This document shows positions 45,895 to 56,003 of a stretch of 64,000 nt of DNA, piece by piece. The stretch spans positions 1,487,001 to 1,551,000 of the forward strand of contig NZ_JBCNKR010000004.1 in the NCBI RefSeq assembly GCF_039595935.1, given 5' to 3'. Made by a program: the position numbers and the translations under genes. Under the pieces are notes generated by a model, which did not search any database, had not been told where the DNA came from, and saw nothing but the letters and a program-made list of their open reading frames with translations. The stretch is from Flavobacterium sp. GTDB lineage: Bacteria; Bacteroidota; Bacteroidia; Flavobacteriales; Flavobacteriaceae. The first letter of the stretch is position 1. The number at the start of each line of letters is the position of its first letter.

Positions 45895-46074
45895 TTATCT
45901 ATTAGAACGCGTTCTTTTAAGAACCCCTAAAAAGAACAAAACAATTCCAGCTACAAGTAAAATATAATAAATTGAAGGAACGCTATCCTTTAATACATTT
46001 GCCAAAACAAAACATATCACACTTGCAAAATAAAAAGCTATAGCAGATATATTTTTCAAAGATTCTAAACTCAT
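45895..46074 (-). CDS. Small two-segment membrane protein behind ftsY
   Basis: The frame encodes 59 residues beginning MSLESLKNISAIAFYFASVI. It has hydrophobic segments at about 9-27 and 36-52 and ends in a basic tail (KRTRSNR). It starts 6 nt after the ftsY stop on the same strand, so it is probably the last gene of that transcript. It is short, but its composition (two clean membrane helices, positive C-terminus) supports a real gene. I do not recognise a family. Confidence 0.7.
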   Translation of the reverse strand: MSLESLKNISAIAFYFASVICFVLANVLKDSVPSIYYILLVAGIVLFFLGVLKRTRSNR

Positions 46075-46080
46075 TATTTA

Positions 46081-47034
46081 TTATTTAAAAAAACTATCAA
46101 CAAATTCATATTTATTGAAGACCTGTAAATCTTCAATTCCTTCGCCGACACCAATATATTTTACAGGAATTTGAAACTGGTCAGAAATACCAATAACAAC
46201 TCCTCCTTTTGCAGTTCCGTCTAGTTTAGTTACTGCTAACGAAGTAACTTCTGTCGCTGCTGTAAACTGTTTTGCCTGTTCAAAAGCATTTTGACCAGTC
46301 GAACCATCTAAAACCAAAAGTACATCATGAGGCGCATCAGCAACTACTTTCTGCATTACACGTTTTACTTTTGAAAGTTCGTTCATCAAATTGATTTTAT
46401 TATGTAAACGGCCAGCTGTATCAATAATTACGACGTCAGCATTTTGAGCAACCGCAGATTGCAAAGTATCAAAAGCTACAGAAGCAGGATCACTACCCAT
46501 ACTTTGCTTTACAATAGTTACACCAACTCTATCTGCCCAAACTTGTAATTGATCGATGGCAGCTGCACGAAAAGTATCTGCAGCACCCAAAACAACTTTA
46601 TGACCCGCTTTTTTAAACTGATAAGCCAGTTTTCCGATAGTAGTAGTTTTTCCAACACCATTTACTCCAACAACCATTAAAACGTATGGTTTTTTATCTT
46701 TTGGAATTTCAAATTCTGTTGCTTCTCCAGTATTAGTTTCAGAAAGCAAACCTCCAATCTCATCACGCAGAATTTGATTTAACTCTTCGGTTCCTAAATA
46801 TTTATCTTCAGCTACACGTTTTTCGATTCTTTCAATGATTTTTAATGTTGTATTTACTCCAACATCTGAACCTACTAAAACTTCTTCGAGATCATCTAAA
46901 ACATCGTCATCGACTTTAGATTTTCCCGCCACAGCTTTGCTTAACTTAGAGAAAAAAGTAGTTTTTGTTTTTTCAAGACCTTTATCTAAAGTCTCTTTTT
47001 TTTCGGTAGAGAATAATTTTTTAAAAAAACTCAT
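46081..47034 (-). CDS. ftsY: Signal recognition particle receptor FtsY
   Basis: The 317-residue protein has the short acidic/basic N-terminus and N domain (about 1-105) followed by the SRP-type GTPase domain. Its GTPase motifs are GVNGVGKTTTIGKLA (P-loop from residue 123), DTFRAAAIDQLQVWA, DTAGRLHNKINLMNEL and TKLDGTAKGG. It receives ribosome-SRP complexes at the inner membrane. Its place behind rpmB-rpmG-DUF4295 is usual in Bacteroidota. A terminator lies between that cluster and ftsY. Confidence 0.97.
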   Translation of the reverse strand: MSFFKKLFSTEKKETLDKGLEKTKTTFFSKLSKAVAGKSKVDDDVLDDLEEVLVGSDVGVNTTLKIIERIEKRVAEDKYLGTEELNQILRDEIGGLLSETNTGEATEFEIPKDKKPYVLMVVGVNGVGKTTTIGKLAYQFKKAGHKVVLGAADTFRAAAIDQLQVWADRVGVTIVKQSMGSDPASVAFDTLQSAVAQNADVVIIDTAGRLHNKINLMNELSKVKRVMQKVVADAPHDVLLVLDGSTGQNAFEQAKQFTAATEVTSLAVTKLDGTAKGGVVIGISDQFQIPVKYIGVGEGIEDLQVFNKYEFVDSFFK

Positions 47035-47250
47035 TTTTTTATTTATTGTTAGTTGTAGACTGATTTTCTTAAGTTTAGAAAAACAATCTTTATGTTTTAT
47101 AGAACACCTTCTGTGTTTAATTTATCCCTGCAGAACTTATTATTTACTCGGCTTATTTAGACAGGTAAAGATAAAGAGTATAATAAGAACAAATGTTTAA
47201 AAAAAACAAAAAATATCGGGTTTCTATAAAATTTTAAACAAATATAAAAT

Positions 47251-47285
47251 AAAAAAGCTACTTCCGAAAGAAAGTAGCTTTTCTA
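47251..47285 (-). terminator. Terminator after the DUF4295 gene
   Basis: AAGCTACTT pairs with AAGTAGCTT across an 8-nt loop, followed on the minus strand by a T-run. It separates the ribosomal-protein cluster from ftsY. The 267-nt gap 47035-47301 shows nothing else clear. Confidence 0.8.
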
Positions 47286-47301
47286 TATAATGTAATTGTA
47301 A

Positions 47302-47454
47302 TTATTTCTTTTTCAAGAATTCATCAACTAATTCAGGAGCCATAATAGATTCAACGAATATATATGCACCAGTTTTTGGAGATTTTACCATTTTGATGGC
47401 TTTTGATAATCTCTTAGAAGATGTTTGTAACGATGCTACGGTTTTCTTTGCCAT
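47302..47454 (-). CDS. DUF4295 small basic protein
   Basis: The frame encodes 50 residues, MAKKTVASLQTSSKRLSKAI at the start and a lysine-rich end. This is the DUF4295 protein that almost always follows rpmB and rpmG in Bacteroidota. Its basic composition and position suggest a ribosome-associated role. It begins 74 nt after the rpmG stop on the same strand. Confidence 0.9.
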   Translation of the reverse strand: MAKKTVASLQTSSKRLSKAIKMVKSPKTGAYIFVESIMAPELVDEFLKKK

Positions 47455-47528
47455 GATTCAAATGTTATTTGAAGTTTTTATAAAACTCTAATGGCCAAAC
47501 CATTGAGATTTACAAAAATCTCTAATTA

Positions 47529-47711
47529 TTACTTAATTTCTTTATGAACAGTTACACGTTTCAAGATTGGATTAAATTTTTTAATCTCTAATCTATCTGG
47601 AGTATTTTTTTTGTTCTTAGTTGTAATATATCTAGAAGTACCCGGAACACCAGAAGTCTTGTGCTCAGTACATTCTAAAATTACCTGGATTCTATTACCT
47701 TTCTTTGCCAT
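47529..47711 (-). CDS. rpmG: 50S ribosomal protein L33
   Basis: The 60-residue protein is full length for L33. It has [42 protein letters not shown] and the C-terminal [10 protein letters not shown]. Of the four zinc-ribbon cysteine positions only one (Cys14) is kept, so this is a zinc-independent form. It lies 27 nt after rpmB. Confidence 0.96.
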
Positions 47712-47738
47712 CTTGCTATATATTTATTTAGGAAAAGA

Positions 47739-47975
47739 TTATTTGATAAATCCTTCTGACTGTGCTTTTTTCAAAACAGCAGTGATTCCATTTTTATTAA
47801 TTGTTTTTATCGTAGATGCTGCTACTCTAAGAGTAATCCATCTATCTTCTTCTGGAAGATAAAAACGCTTTTTAACTAAGTTTACAGAAAACTTTCTCTT
47901 AGTTTTGTTCATAGCGTGAGAAACGTTATTTCCTACCATCGCTCTTTTACCTGTAAGGTCACAAACTCTTGACAT
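47739..47975 (-). CDS. rpmB: 50S ribosomal protein L28
   Basis: The 78-residue protein shows the L28 pattern: [43 protein letters not shown] and [17 protein letters not shown]. It is the first gene of the rpmB-rpmG-DUF4295 cluster. Confidence 0.97.
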   Translation of the reverse strand: MSRVCDLTGKRAMVGNNVSHAMNKTKRKFSVNLVKKRFYLPEEDRWITLRVAASTIKTINKNGITAVLKKAQSEGFIK

Positions 47976-48046
47976 TATACTTATCTTTTATCGTTATTCA
48001 AAATCAGGGTGCAAAGAAAAGAAAAATAAACCATTGTAGCAAAAAA

Positions 48047-49318
<1,272 letters not shown>

Positions 49319-49427
49319 TTATAGTTTTTACAAGTATATTTTGAAGTAAATTGAGGAAATGATTTGGGGAAAATCCGGAAGGAAGAACAAAAGAAAAGAT
49401 TCTTTTATTTTAAATAAAATTGAAATT

Positions 49428-49462
49428 TTATTCCGCTTTTAAAAGTTTTAAAAGCGGAATAA
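49428..49462 (-). terminator. Hairpin after the Hpt gene
   Basis: A perfect 15-nt stem, 49428-49442 with 49448-49462 (core TTCCGCTTTTAA), has a 5-nt loop. It lies directly downstream of the Hpt gene on the minus strand. The flank is T-rich rather than a pure T-run. Confidence 0.7.
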
Positions 49463-49470
49463 TTTATTTT

Positions 49471-49815
49471 TTAAACATCAAAGTCTTTTTTAATTTCTTT
49501 GATTGCTTCTTTTACCTGAATCTTTATGCTTTTAAAAGTTTCAATAATATCTTTTTTCTTTCCTTCGGCTTTTGTCCAGGCTTCTACTTGAAGAATTTCT
49601 TCAAAAGCAACATTAAGCCCCATCAAATCTAAGGTAGGTTTTATTTTATGCGCATAAGAATAGGCATATTTATGATCCTTTTTCTTGATTCCTTCTTTGA
49701 TTTGCTTTAAATCTTCAGGAACTTCTGTAACAAATAATTTTAGAATTTCGTTTACAAATTCAGGGTCATTGTCTGAAAGCGCATATACTTTCGAAAGGTT
49801 GTACTTTAAAGCCAT
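49471..49815 (-). CDS. Histidine phosphotransfer (Hpt) domain protein
   Basis: The 114-residue protein is a single four-helix Hpt domain, with FVNEILKLFVTEVPEDLKQIK and the phospho-acceptor motif YSYAHKIKPTLDLMG (His56). Such proteins pass phosphoryl groups between response-regulator receiver domains. No hybrid kinase is next to it, so the partners are elsewhere. Its ATG shares one base with the stop of the upstream FAH-family gene (TAATG), giving coupled translation. Confidence 0.88.
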   Translation of the reverse strand: MALKYNLSKVYALSDNDPEFVNEILKLFVTEVPEDLKQIKEGIKKKDHKYAYSYAHKIKPTLDLMGLNVAFEEILQVEAWTKAEGKKKDIIETFKSIKIQVKEAIKEIKKDFDV

Positions 49816-50426
49816 TATTTTACTTGTATTCTAAATAATTTTTTATCTTCTAAAAAGCCTTCTAAAACATCATTTGGTTTTACCGGCGCAACACCTGCCG
49901 GCGTTCCGGTAAAAATAATATCTCCAATTTTTAGTGTAAAAAACTGCGAAACATACGAAACTAATTCATCTATTTTCCACAACATAAAACTTGTATTTCC
50001 TTTTTGAACTGTTTCAGAATTATTTTTGAGCTCAAACGTAAGATTTTCTAACGAAACAAAATCACTTTTTGGTAAAAAATCTCCAATTACAGCAGAGCCG
50101 TCAAAAGATTTTGCTTTTTCCCAAGGCAGTCCTTTGGCTTTTAGTTTATCTTGTAAATCTCTGGCTGTAAAATCAATACCTACACTTATTTCGTCATAAT
50201 ACTTATGTGCAAATTTAGGCTCAATATATTTTCCTACCTTATTAATTTTCACAATTATTTCTAATTCGTGATGAACTTCTTCAGAAAATTCCGGAATTAC
50301 AAACGGATGCTGCTTTAATAAAACTGCCGAATCCGGTTTCATAAAAACCACCGGTTCATCCGGACGTTCGTTTTTTAATTCCTCAATATGATTGGTATAA
50401 TTTCTACCGATACAGATTATCTTCAT
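49815..50426 (-). CDS. Fumarylacetoacetate hydrolase-family protein
   Basis: The 203-residue protein has the FAH fold signatures: MKIICIGRNYTNHIEELKNE, VHHELEIIVKI (metal-binding glutamates), GIDFTARDLQ and IGDIIFTGTPAGVAPV. The length is that of the single-domain YcgM/FAHD1-type enzymes, which are acylpyruvases or oxaloacetate decarboxylases in characterised cases. The exact substrate cannot be decided. It overlaps the Hpt gene by one base. Confidence 0.9.
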   Translation of the reverse strand: MKIICIGRNYTNHIEELKNERPDEPVVFMKPDSAVLLKQHPFVIPEFSEEVHHELEIIVKINKVGKYIEPKFAHKYYDEISVGIDFTARDLQDKLKAKGLPWEKAKSFDGSAVIGDFLPKSDFVSLENLTFELKNNSETVQKGNTSFMLWKIDELVSYVSQFFTLKIGDIIFTGTPAGVAPVKPNDVLEGFLEDKKLFRIQVK

Positions 50427-50439
50427 TCTTTTAAAGGTG

Positions 50440-50504
50440 CTGAGATGCTAAGGTTCTAAGATTCTAAGGCATCAAGCTTAAAACTTAGAACCTTAGCATC
50501 TCAG
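50440..50504. repeat. Perfect 21-nt inverted repeat
   Basis: Arms 50440-50460 and 50484-50504 (core GATGCTAAGGTTCTAAG) are perfectly complementary with a 23-nt loop. The loop and flanks repeat the same phrase (TTCTAAGATTCTAAGG). It fills the 90-nt gap upstream of the FAH-family gene and downstream of the exonuclease gene, and may also end the exonuclease transcript. Confidence 0.8.
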
Positions 50505-50516
50505 AATCTTAGAGCC

Positions 50517-51287
50517 TTATTTCGTATTTAATTTTCTTAATTTAATTCCTGTCAAAACTTTTTTGGTATACAGAGGAAAATCTGCATTTTGAATCCAGCT
50601 GAAATATCCTGGTTCAGTTTCCAGAACTTTTTCAACTTTTGCTCCTTTATGTTTACCGAAAGTAAATATTTCTTCGTCGTCTTTATCAAAAGCAATCATT
50701 CCGGCAAAATCAGCGATTTTTTTACGTGTTGTAAACTCCGACAATGATTTCATGTCATTTTCCAATTCCGGATAACGATCTAACTGTGCTTTCAGGATTT
50801 CATACGTTGCCATTGTATCCGCCTCTGCCGAGTGTGCATTATCAAGACTTTTTCCGCAATAGAATTTTAAAGCAGCGCTCAAAGTACGTTCTTCCATTTT
50901 ATGAAAAATGGTTTGAACATCTACCGAAACTTTGTTTTTCATATCAAAATCAACTCCGGCGCGTAAAAGTTCTTCTGCCAACAACGGAATATCAAATCGA
51001 TCTGAATTAAACCCTCCTAAATCACTGTCTTTTATCATATTATGAATATGCGGAGCCAGTTCTGCAAACGTTGGTTCGTTTGCTACTTTTTCGTCAGTAA
51101 TACCATGAACAGCTGTAGTTTGTGGAGGAATTGGAATTGTTGGATTAACCAGCCAGGTTTTACTTTCTTTATTTCCGTTTGGAAAAACCTTAAATATCGA
51201 AATTTCTACAATCCGATCTTTACCAATGTCAATTCCAGTTGTTTCAAGATCAAAAAAGCAGATTGGTTTGTTAAGTTTTAATTCCAT
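50517..51287 (-). CDS. DnaQ-like 3'-5' exonuclease
   Basis: The 256-residue protein has an N-terminal DEDDh exonuclease domain, with CFFDLETTGIDIGKDRIVEI (Asp13, Glu15), AVHGITDEKV, GGFNSDRFDIPLLAEELLRA and HSAEADTMATYEIL. About 60 further residues contain TFGKHKGAKVEKVLETEPGY, a small motif also found in other exonuclease and helicase-linked proteins. It may act in proofreading or repair. The polymerase partner, if any, is not in this window. Confidence 0.9.
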   Translation of the reverse strand: MELKLNKPICFFDLETTGIDIGKDRIVEISIFKVFPNGNKESKTWLVNPTIPIPPQTTAVHGITDEKVANEPTFAELAPHIHNMIKDSDLGGFNSDRFDIPLLAEELLRAGVDFDMKNKVSVDVQTIFHKMEERTLSAALKFYCGKSLDNAHSAEADTMATYEILKAQLDRYPELENDMKSLSEFTTRKKIADFAGMIAFDKDDEEIFTFGKHKGAKVEKVLETEPGYFSWIQNADFPLYTKKVLTGIKLRKLNTK

Positions 51288-51307
51288 TTTTAATTTTTAT
51301 AAGATTA

Positions 51308-51315
51308 CAAATGTA
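51308..51315 (-). promoter_or_regulatory. Candidate -7 element of the exonuclease gene
   Basis: On the minus strand TACATTTG fits TAnnTTTG and lies 20 nt before the start codon. Possible TTTG elements upstream are at 12 and 25 nt, neither standard. Confidence 0.4.
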
Positions 51316-51425
51316 ATTTTTTAAAGCCAAAGTTCCTGACCAAAATTCTATTTTTTTGACCTAAAAAAGCTTAATCACCTTATTTTAACTTTATTACTAA
51401 TCTTCGTTACATCTTTTACAGAAAC

Positions 51426-51463
51426 GAAAAAACCCGAAAAACTTTCTATTTTTTCGGGTTTTA
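51426..51463 (-). terminator. Terminator after the E2 gene
   Basis: AAAACCCGAAAAA (51429-51441) pairs perfectly with 51450-51462 across an 8-nt loop and is followed on the minus strand by T-rich sequence. Confidence 0.85.
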
Positions 51464-51483
51464 AAATTTATTTATTATTTCGA

Positions 51484-52851
51484 TTAGAAATCTCTGTCTA
51501 CGTCAAAAGCTTCTAAATATTCTGCTACTCTTTTCACAAAACTTCCTCCTAATGCACCGTCTACAACTCTATGATCGTAAGAGTGCGACAAGAACATTTT
51601 TTGACGAATTCCGATGAAATCACCTTCCGGAGTTTCGATAACCGCAGGAACTTTACGAATTGCTCCAAGAGCTAAAATTCCAACCTGAGGCTGATTGATA
51701 ATCGGCGTTCCAAAAACACTTCCAAAAGTACCAACGTTGGTTACAGTATAGGTTCCGCCTTGCGTATCGTCTGGTTTTAGTTTTCCTGCTTTTGCGCGGT
51801 TTCCTAAATCGTTAACCGCTTTTGCCATTCCGACAAGGTTTAACTGATCTGCATTTTTAATTACAGGAACAATTAAATTTCCGTTTGGTAAAGCCGCTGC
51901 CATTCCTAAGTTGATGTTTTTCTTTTTGATGATATATTCCCCATCAACAGAAATGTTCATTCCTGGGAAATCTTTTAAGGCTTTAGCAACCGCTTCCATC
52001 ATAATTGGAGTGAAAGTTAGTTTTTCACCTTCTCTCTTTTCGAAAGCCGTTTTAACTTTATCTCTCCATTTTACAATGTTTGTTACGTCAACTTCAATAA
52101 ATGACTGAACGTGAGCCGAAGTCTGCACAGAAGCTACCATGTAACCAGAAATCAGTTTACGCATTCTGTCCATTTCGATGATTTCGTCACCGCCATTTAC
52201 AGAAACCGGAACTACCTGCTGACTTTTTTGAACTACCGGCTCTGGTGCCTGAACCGTTTTTGGCGCTTCAACTACAGTTTTTGGCGTTTCAGCCACAGCT
52301 TTTGGAGCTTCTTCAACTGTTTTTGGAGCCTGTACAATTCCAGCTTTGCGGTCTTCTATATATTTTAAAATATCATCTTTTGTTACTCGGCCATCTTTTC
52401 CTGAACCCTGAATATTATCTAATTCAGCAACAGAAACACCTTCTTCTTTTGCAATATTTTTTACTAAAGGCGAAAGGAATTTATCAGATCCAGAAAAATC
52501 TTGTGGAGCTGTAACTGTTTCTTTTACTGCTTCTATCGTTTTTTCAATTTCTACTGCTTCTACTGGCGCAGAAACCTCAGCAGCCGGAGTTGCTGCAGGC
52601 CCATCACCACCTTCTGTTTCGATAATTGCAATAGTCTGCCCTACCTGAACTAAATCATCTTTGCCAAATAATTGTTCAACTAAAATTCCTGATACTTCAC
52701 TTGGTACTTCGCTGTCAACTTTATCAGTTGCAATTTCAAGTACAGCTTCATCAGCTTCAATTTTGTCTCCCACTTCTTTCAACCAGTTAGTAATAGTTGC
52801 TTCAGCGACGCTCTCTCCCATTTTAGGAAGCTTTAATTCAAATCTTGCCAT
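51484..52851 (-). CDS. 2-oxo acid dehydrogenase E2 (dihydrolipoamide acyltransferase)
   Basis: The 455-residue protein has a lipoyl domain (1-80, EIATDKVDSEVP with lipoyl Lys44), an Ala/Pro/Glu-rich linker, and an E3-binding domain (about 125-165, PLVKNIAKEEGVSVAELDNI). A second linker with repeated PKTV units and a catalytic acyltransferase domain follow, with HSYDHRVVDGALGG (His427, Asp431). The complex transfers acyl groups to CoA. The match is to the branched-chain type, but the pyruvate or 2-oxoglutarate complex cannot be fully excluded. No E1 or E3 gene adjoins it. Confidence 0.92.
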   Translation of the reverse strand: MARFELKLPKMGESVAEATITNWLKEVGDKIEADEAVLEIATDKVDSEVPSEVSGILVEQLFGKDDLVQVGQTIAIIETEGGDGPAATPAAEVSAPVEAVEIEKTIEAVKETVTAPQDFSGSDKFLSPLVKNIAKEEGVSVAELDNIQGSGKDGRVTKDDILKYIEDRKAGIVQAPKTVEEAPKAVAETPKTVVEAPKTVQAPEPVVQKSQQVVPVSVNGGDEIIEMDRMRKLISGYMVASVQTSAHVQSFIEVDVTNIVKWRDKVKTAFEKREGEKLTFTPIMMEAVAKALKDFPGMNISVDGEYIIKKKNINLGMAAALPNGNLIVPVIKNADQLNLVGMAKAVNDLGNRAKAGKLKPDDTQGGTYTVTNVGTFGSVFGTPIINQPQVGILALGAIRKVPAVIETPEGDFIGIRQKMFLSHSYDHRVVDGALGGSFVKRVAEYLEAFDVDRDF

Positions 52852-52935
52852 ATTATTATTCTAAAGGGTGATTTTGATTTTATGATTGCGAAATTACTGA
52901 AAATTTTAAATATAAATTACACTTAATATAATTTT

Positions 52936-54099
52936 TTACTCAATTTTCGTGATTTGCCCCCTGTCATTTCTTGAATTACTCCCAATAATAAAACCTGTCA
53001 TTTTAGGTAAAATCTTAAAAGTAATGTTCTTATCTTTAAGAGTTTCTATGATATTGATACATTTTTTGAATGAAACATAGTGATTATCCAAAATGATCTC
53101 GGTCTTTTTACCCTGTAAAATCAGCGACGAATTTACCATTTTTTCTTTCTTGAAATCTAAAAAACGAACTTTATTTTCTAAAATCGACGCCAGTTTTTTA
53201 GCCAAATTCTCATTTTCAGAGTACAAAATATAACTTTCCGGCAATGGTTTTTCTTTTGGTTTTCCCTGAAACATTTTTATGAATGAAAAAAACAAAGTTC
53301 CGCATTGGATGAAAAAACTAAAAAATCTGGATTTCTTAAAATGTTTTTTATAAAAAAAGTTCATTGCATCCTGAAAACGTTTCATGTACAATTCGTCTTT
53401 TATTGTACTTTCTCCTTTATAATGTAAAACGGTGGTTTCGTGGAAATAATAATTTGTTTTTTTTAGCAGCAGTGCTCTGTAAGACAAATCAATATCATCT
53501 GCATACATAAAACAATCTTCGTCAAAACCATTTAATTTTTGATATAAATCTTTTTCTAAAAACATAAATGCTCCAACGAGAATTTCAACTTTTCCGGTTT
53601 GGTTTTTATTTAAATGCTGGGCATAATACCGATTAAAATGTTTTGATTTTGGAAATATCTTATATAATCCGAAAATTTTTGTGAATGCTACCCAAGGCGT
53701 TGGGATTCCGCGTTTACTTTCGGGAAGAAAATCTCCGGTTCCGTCAATTAATTTGCAGCCAATAATTCCAAGATTCTGTTTGTCTTCGGCGAAAGCCAAA
53801 ATTTTAGCAAATGTATCTCCGGCAACAACAGTATCTGGATTTAGAATACAAATATATTTCCCCTGCGCTTGTACAACACCTATATTATTTCCTTTTGGGA
53901 AACCAAAATTTTCTTTGTTTTCAATCAATTTTACTTCCGGAAACCAAGTTTTCATCATCAAACAGCTGTCATCAGACGAATTATTGTCTATTACAATAAT
54001 TTCGGCATCAAGACCTGCAATTGCTTCCTGAACACTTAAAACACATTGTTCCAGAAAGTAACGTACATTATAATTAAGAATGATAACCGATAACTGCAT
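52936..54099 (-). CDS. GT2 family glycosyltransferase
   Basis: The 387-residue protein starts LSVIILNYNVRYFLEQCVLS and has IIVIDNNSSDDS, ENFGFPKGNN, ICILNPDTVVAGD and EDCFMYADDIDLSYRALLL, typical of GT2 rhamnosyltransferase-like enzymes. There is one hydrophobic stretch near residue 260, and a C-terminal region of about 100 residues is not part of the GT core. It probably adds a sugar to lipid-linked polysaccharide. It follows the Omp85-like gene after 30 nt. Confidence 0.88.
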   Translation of the reverse strand: MQLSVIILNYNVRYFLEQCVLSVQEAIAGLDAEIIVIDNNSSDDSCLMMKTWFPEVKLIENKENFGFPKGNNIGVVQAQGKYICILNPDTVVAGDTFAKILAFAEDKQNLGIIGCKLIDGTGDFLPESKRGIPTPWVAFTKIFGLYKIFPKSKHFNRYYAQHLNKNQTGKVEILVGAFMFLEKDLYQKLNGFDEDCFMYADDIDLSYRALLLKKTNYYFHETTVLHYKGESTIKDELYMKRFQDAMNFFYKKHFKKSRFFSFFIQCGTLFFSFIKMFQGKPKEKPLPESYILYSENENLAKKLASILENKVRFLDFKKEKMVNSSLILQGKKTEIILDNHYVSFKKCINIIETLKDKNITFKILPKMTGFIIGSNSRNDRGQITKIE

Positions 54100-54129
54100 T
54101 GATTTTTTAAAAATTGATTTTGGGGAAAG

Positions 54130-55308
54130 TTAGAAATTTTCGGCCAAACCTAACCGCAACGACCAGTCGTTTTTACTAATTCCGTAATCGAGAACTAAAT
54201 TACTATTGTTTTTCTTGTTCCATTTTATGCGTAATCCTGTTCCAAAAGCAGGATTCCATTTTTTAAACTGATAGGTATCTAACTTTGAAACCGACGAAAT
54301 ATTAGTAAAAAAAACAGCGCCCCAAAAACCGTTTCTGGAAATATCGGTTCTATATTCAGTTTCAAAATAAATCAGAGCGTTACTGCGAAATCTGTTTCGG
54401 GTAAATCCTCTTCCGGTTCTTCCTTCACGGTCCCAGCCTATACTTGGTAAATCTAAATAATGTGGTTTTCCTCCAAAAGTTGACCAGTAAAAAGCTCTGT
54501 ATGCTAAAACACGATGTTTATATTTACTGAAAGAATGATATTTACGGGCGTCAAAATAAATTGATTTCCATTTTTGATCTTCTACCCCGCTGGTATTTAT
54601 CCTATAATCTGCTTCGACATACAAACCTTGTTCCGGATTTACATTGTTTTCCCTTGAATCATAAAGTCCCTGAATGGCAATTCCTAAAGAACTTTCGTCT
54701 GAGAAATCTCCATTCATATATTTAACATAATCTGTTTCATCATCGATATACGAATCTTCAGAAATATTCTGGTAATTATCAAACAAGAAACCAAGTCCGA
54801 GTCGAAAATTACCAATAACTCTTCGGGTTGCAAATTGATAAAACCGCCATTGTTGATAATCTAAAGTCGACATTTTCTCATCGGTATTATGTCCGCCCAA
54901 ACCATACGTATCCTGCGGGTAAATCATAAAACGATAATCTCCTATAAAATTCCAGTTGTTATCTTTTGTATATATATAGGTCTGGATTGGAAATACATAT
55001 TGTTTGGTAAAACTAAAATAAGGTGAAAATGAAATCTGCGACATTTTAGTAGTATTGCTGTCGCCGAGATAAAATGTAGTTAAAAACGAAACGACTAATC
55101 CCGCATTTTTATTGGCATCAATAGGCACAGGAAGCAAAGAGAATGCTATTTTTTTGTCCTGATTTTTTCTAACTGAATCATTTTTATGAAAGAGTTTATA
55201 TAAAACGTCTAAAATATCTTTGTTGTTTGAAATAGAATCGGTTTGACAATGACAAAACTGAATTTGAAAAAAGAAAAATAACCCCAGTAGAATTTTTACA
55301 TTTTTCAT
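54130..55308 (-). CDS. Omp85-like outer-membrane beta-barrel protein
   Basis: The 392-residue protein has a signal peptide (ending FCHCQ) and a barrel with alternating aromatic strands. RTGRGFTRNRFRSNALIYFETEYR and FGTGLRIKWNKKNNSNLVLDYGIS are the last strands of bacterial surface antigen (D15/BamA) domains. It has no POTRA repeats, so it is a barrel-only member, not BamA itself. The function of such short forms is not settled. Confidence 0.85.
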   Translation of the reverse strand: MKNVKILLGLFFFFQIQFCHCQTDSISNNKDILDVLYKLFHKNDSVRKNQDKKIAFSLLPVPIDANKNAGLVVSFLTTFYLGDSNTTKMSQISFSPYFSFTKQYVFPIQTYIYTKDNNWNFIGDYRFMIYPQDTYGLGGHNTDEKMSTLDYQQWRFYQFATRRVIGNFRLGLGFLFDNYQNISEDSYIDDETDYVKYMNGDFSDESSLGIAIQGLYDSRENNVNPEQGLYVEADYRINTSGVEDQKWKSIYFDARKYHSFSKYKHRVLAYRAFYWSTFGGKPHYLDLPSIGWDREGRTGRGFTRNRFRSNALIYFETEYRTDISRNGFWGAVFFTNISSVSKLDTYQFKKWNPAFGTGLRIKWNKKNNSNLVLDYGISKNDWSLRLGLAENF

Positions 55309-55337
55309 AAGCTAACTTTTTCATAAACAAATTATTA

Positions 55338-55345
55338 CAAATTTA
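55338..55345 (-). promoter_or_regulatory. Candidate -7 element of the Omp85-like gene
   Basis: On the minus strand TAAATTTG fits TAnnTTTG, 29 nt before the start codon. It lies 48 nt from the divergent element at 55394. Confidence 0.4.
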
Positions 55346-55393
55346 AAATTTTATTCAGACAGTTAGTTTATTAAAACAATAAAAAGAATATTC

Positions 55394-55401
55394 TATTTTT
55401 G
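55394..55401 (+). promoter_or_regulatory. Candidate -7 element of the gene at 55423
   Basis: TATTTTTG fits TAnnTTTG and lies 21 nt before the ATG at 55423. It overlaps an in-frame TTG at 55399, which supports the later start. Confidence 0.5.
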
Positions 55402-55422
55402 AGCTGCACTAAAAAACTTGTT

Positions 55423-55995
55423 ATGAAAGTTAAAACCTTACTTATATCTTGTTTATTTATTTCTGCGTTAATAGTATGTTTCGCTTTCGCGGAAGGCAAT
55501 TCGAGTTCAAAAATCAATTTGGTAAAAACGGCAACCTGGTATATTGCCGGCCCAGCGAAGGAAAATCAGGAAACAATTAATAGAATCAGAAAAGAAAAAG
55601 GTATTGTAAAAGTTACGGCAAATGAGAATCCTATCGGAGAAATTGAGCTGAATGTGATGATTACCGAATCTGGTTCGAATGACGGAAAGGCAACAAATTT
55701 ATCTGATTCTAAATACCTCAGCATTACATATAAATCTTCACATTTAATAAAAATACAAGCTCGCGAAGGAAACGCGGAAGGAACTGGCTGTGTTCACGGC
55801 GGTTCGCACCCAAGAGTTGATTTACCTATTTCTGAAAAATTTACTACTGTAAAAATTCCATGGACAGATTTTAAACAAGATGGAAACCCAAATGGAAAAT
55901 CTTTGAATATTCACAATCTGTGTAAACTTAATTTTGTGAATTATAATCCGGTTTCGGGAGCGGTTTTGGAGATAAAATCTGTGGTGATTGATTAG
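55423..55995 (+). CDS. Secreted beta-sandwich protein of unknown function
   Basis: The 190-residue protein has a signal peptide (MKVKTLLISCLFISALIVCF). The mature part (TATWYIAGPAKENQETINR, SKYLSITYKSSHLIKIQAREG, VKIPWTDFKQDGNPNGKSLN) looks like a CIA30- or CBM11-type beta-sandwich, which often binds glycans. A GTGCVHGGSHPR loop is distinctive. The ATG at 55423 is preferred to the TTG at 55399, which lies in the promoter-like element. I cannot assign a function. Confidence 0.75.
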   Translation: MKVKTLLISCLFISALIVCFAFAEGNSSSKINLVKTATWYIAGPAKENQETINRIRKEKGIVKVTANENPIGEIELNVMITESGSNDGKATNLSDSKYLSITYKSSHLIKIQAREGNAEGTGCVHGGSHPRVDLPISEKFTTVKIPWTDFKQDGNPNGKSLNIHNLCKLNFVNYNPVSGAVLEIKSVVID

Positions 55996-56003
55996 TGTTT
56001 TTT

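Noticed and set aside
55399..55422. TTG start for the secreted protein at 55423
   Set aside because: The TTG is part of a TAnnTTTG promoter element, and the ATG at 55423 begins the signal peptide.
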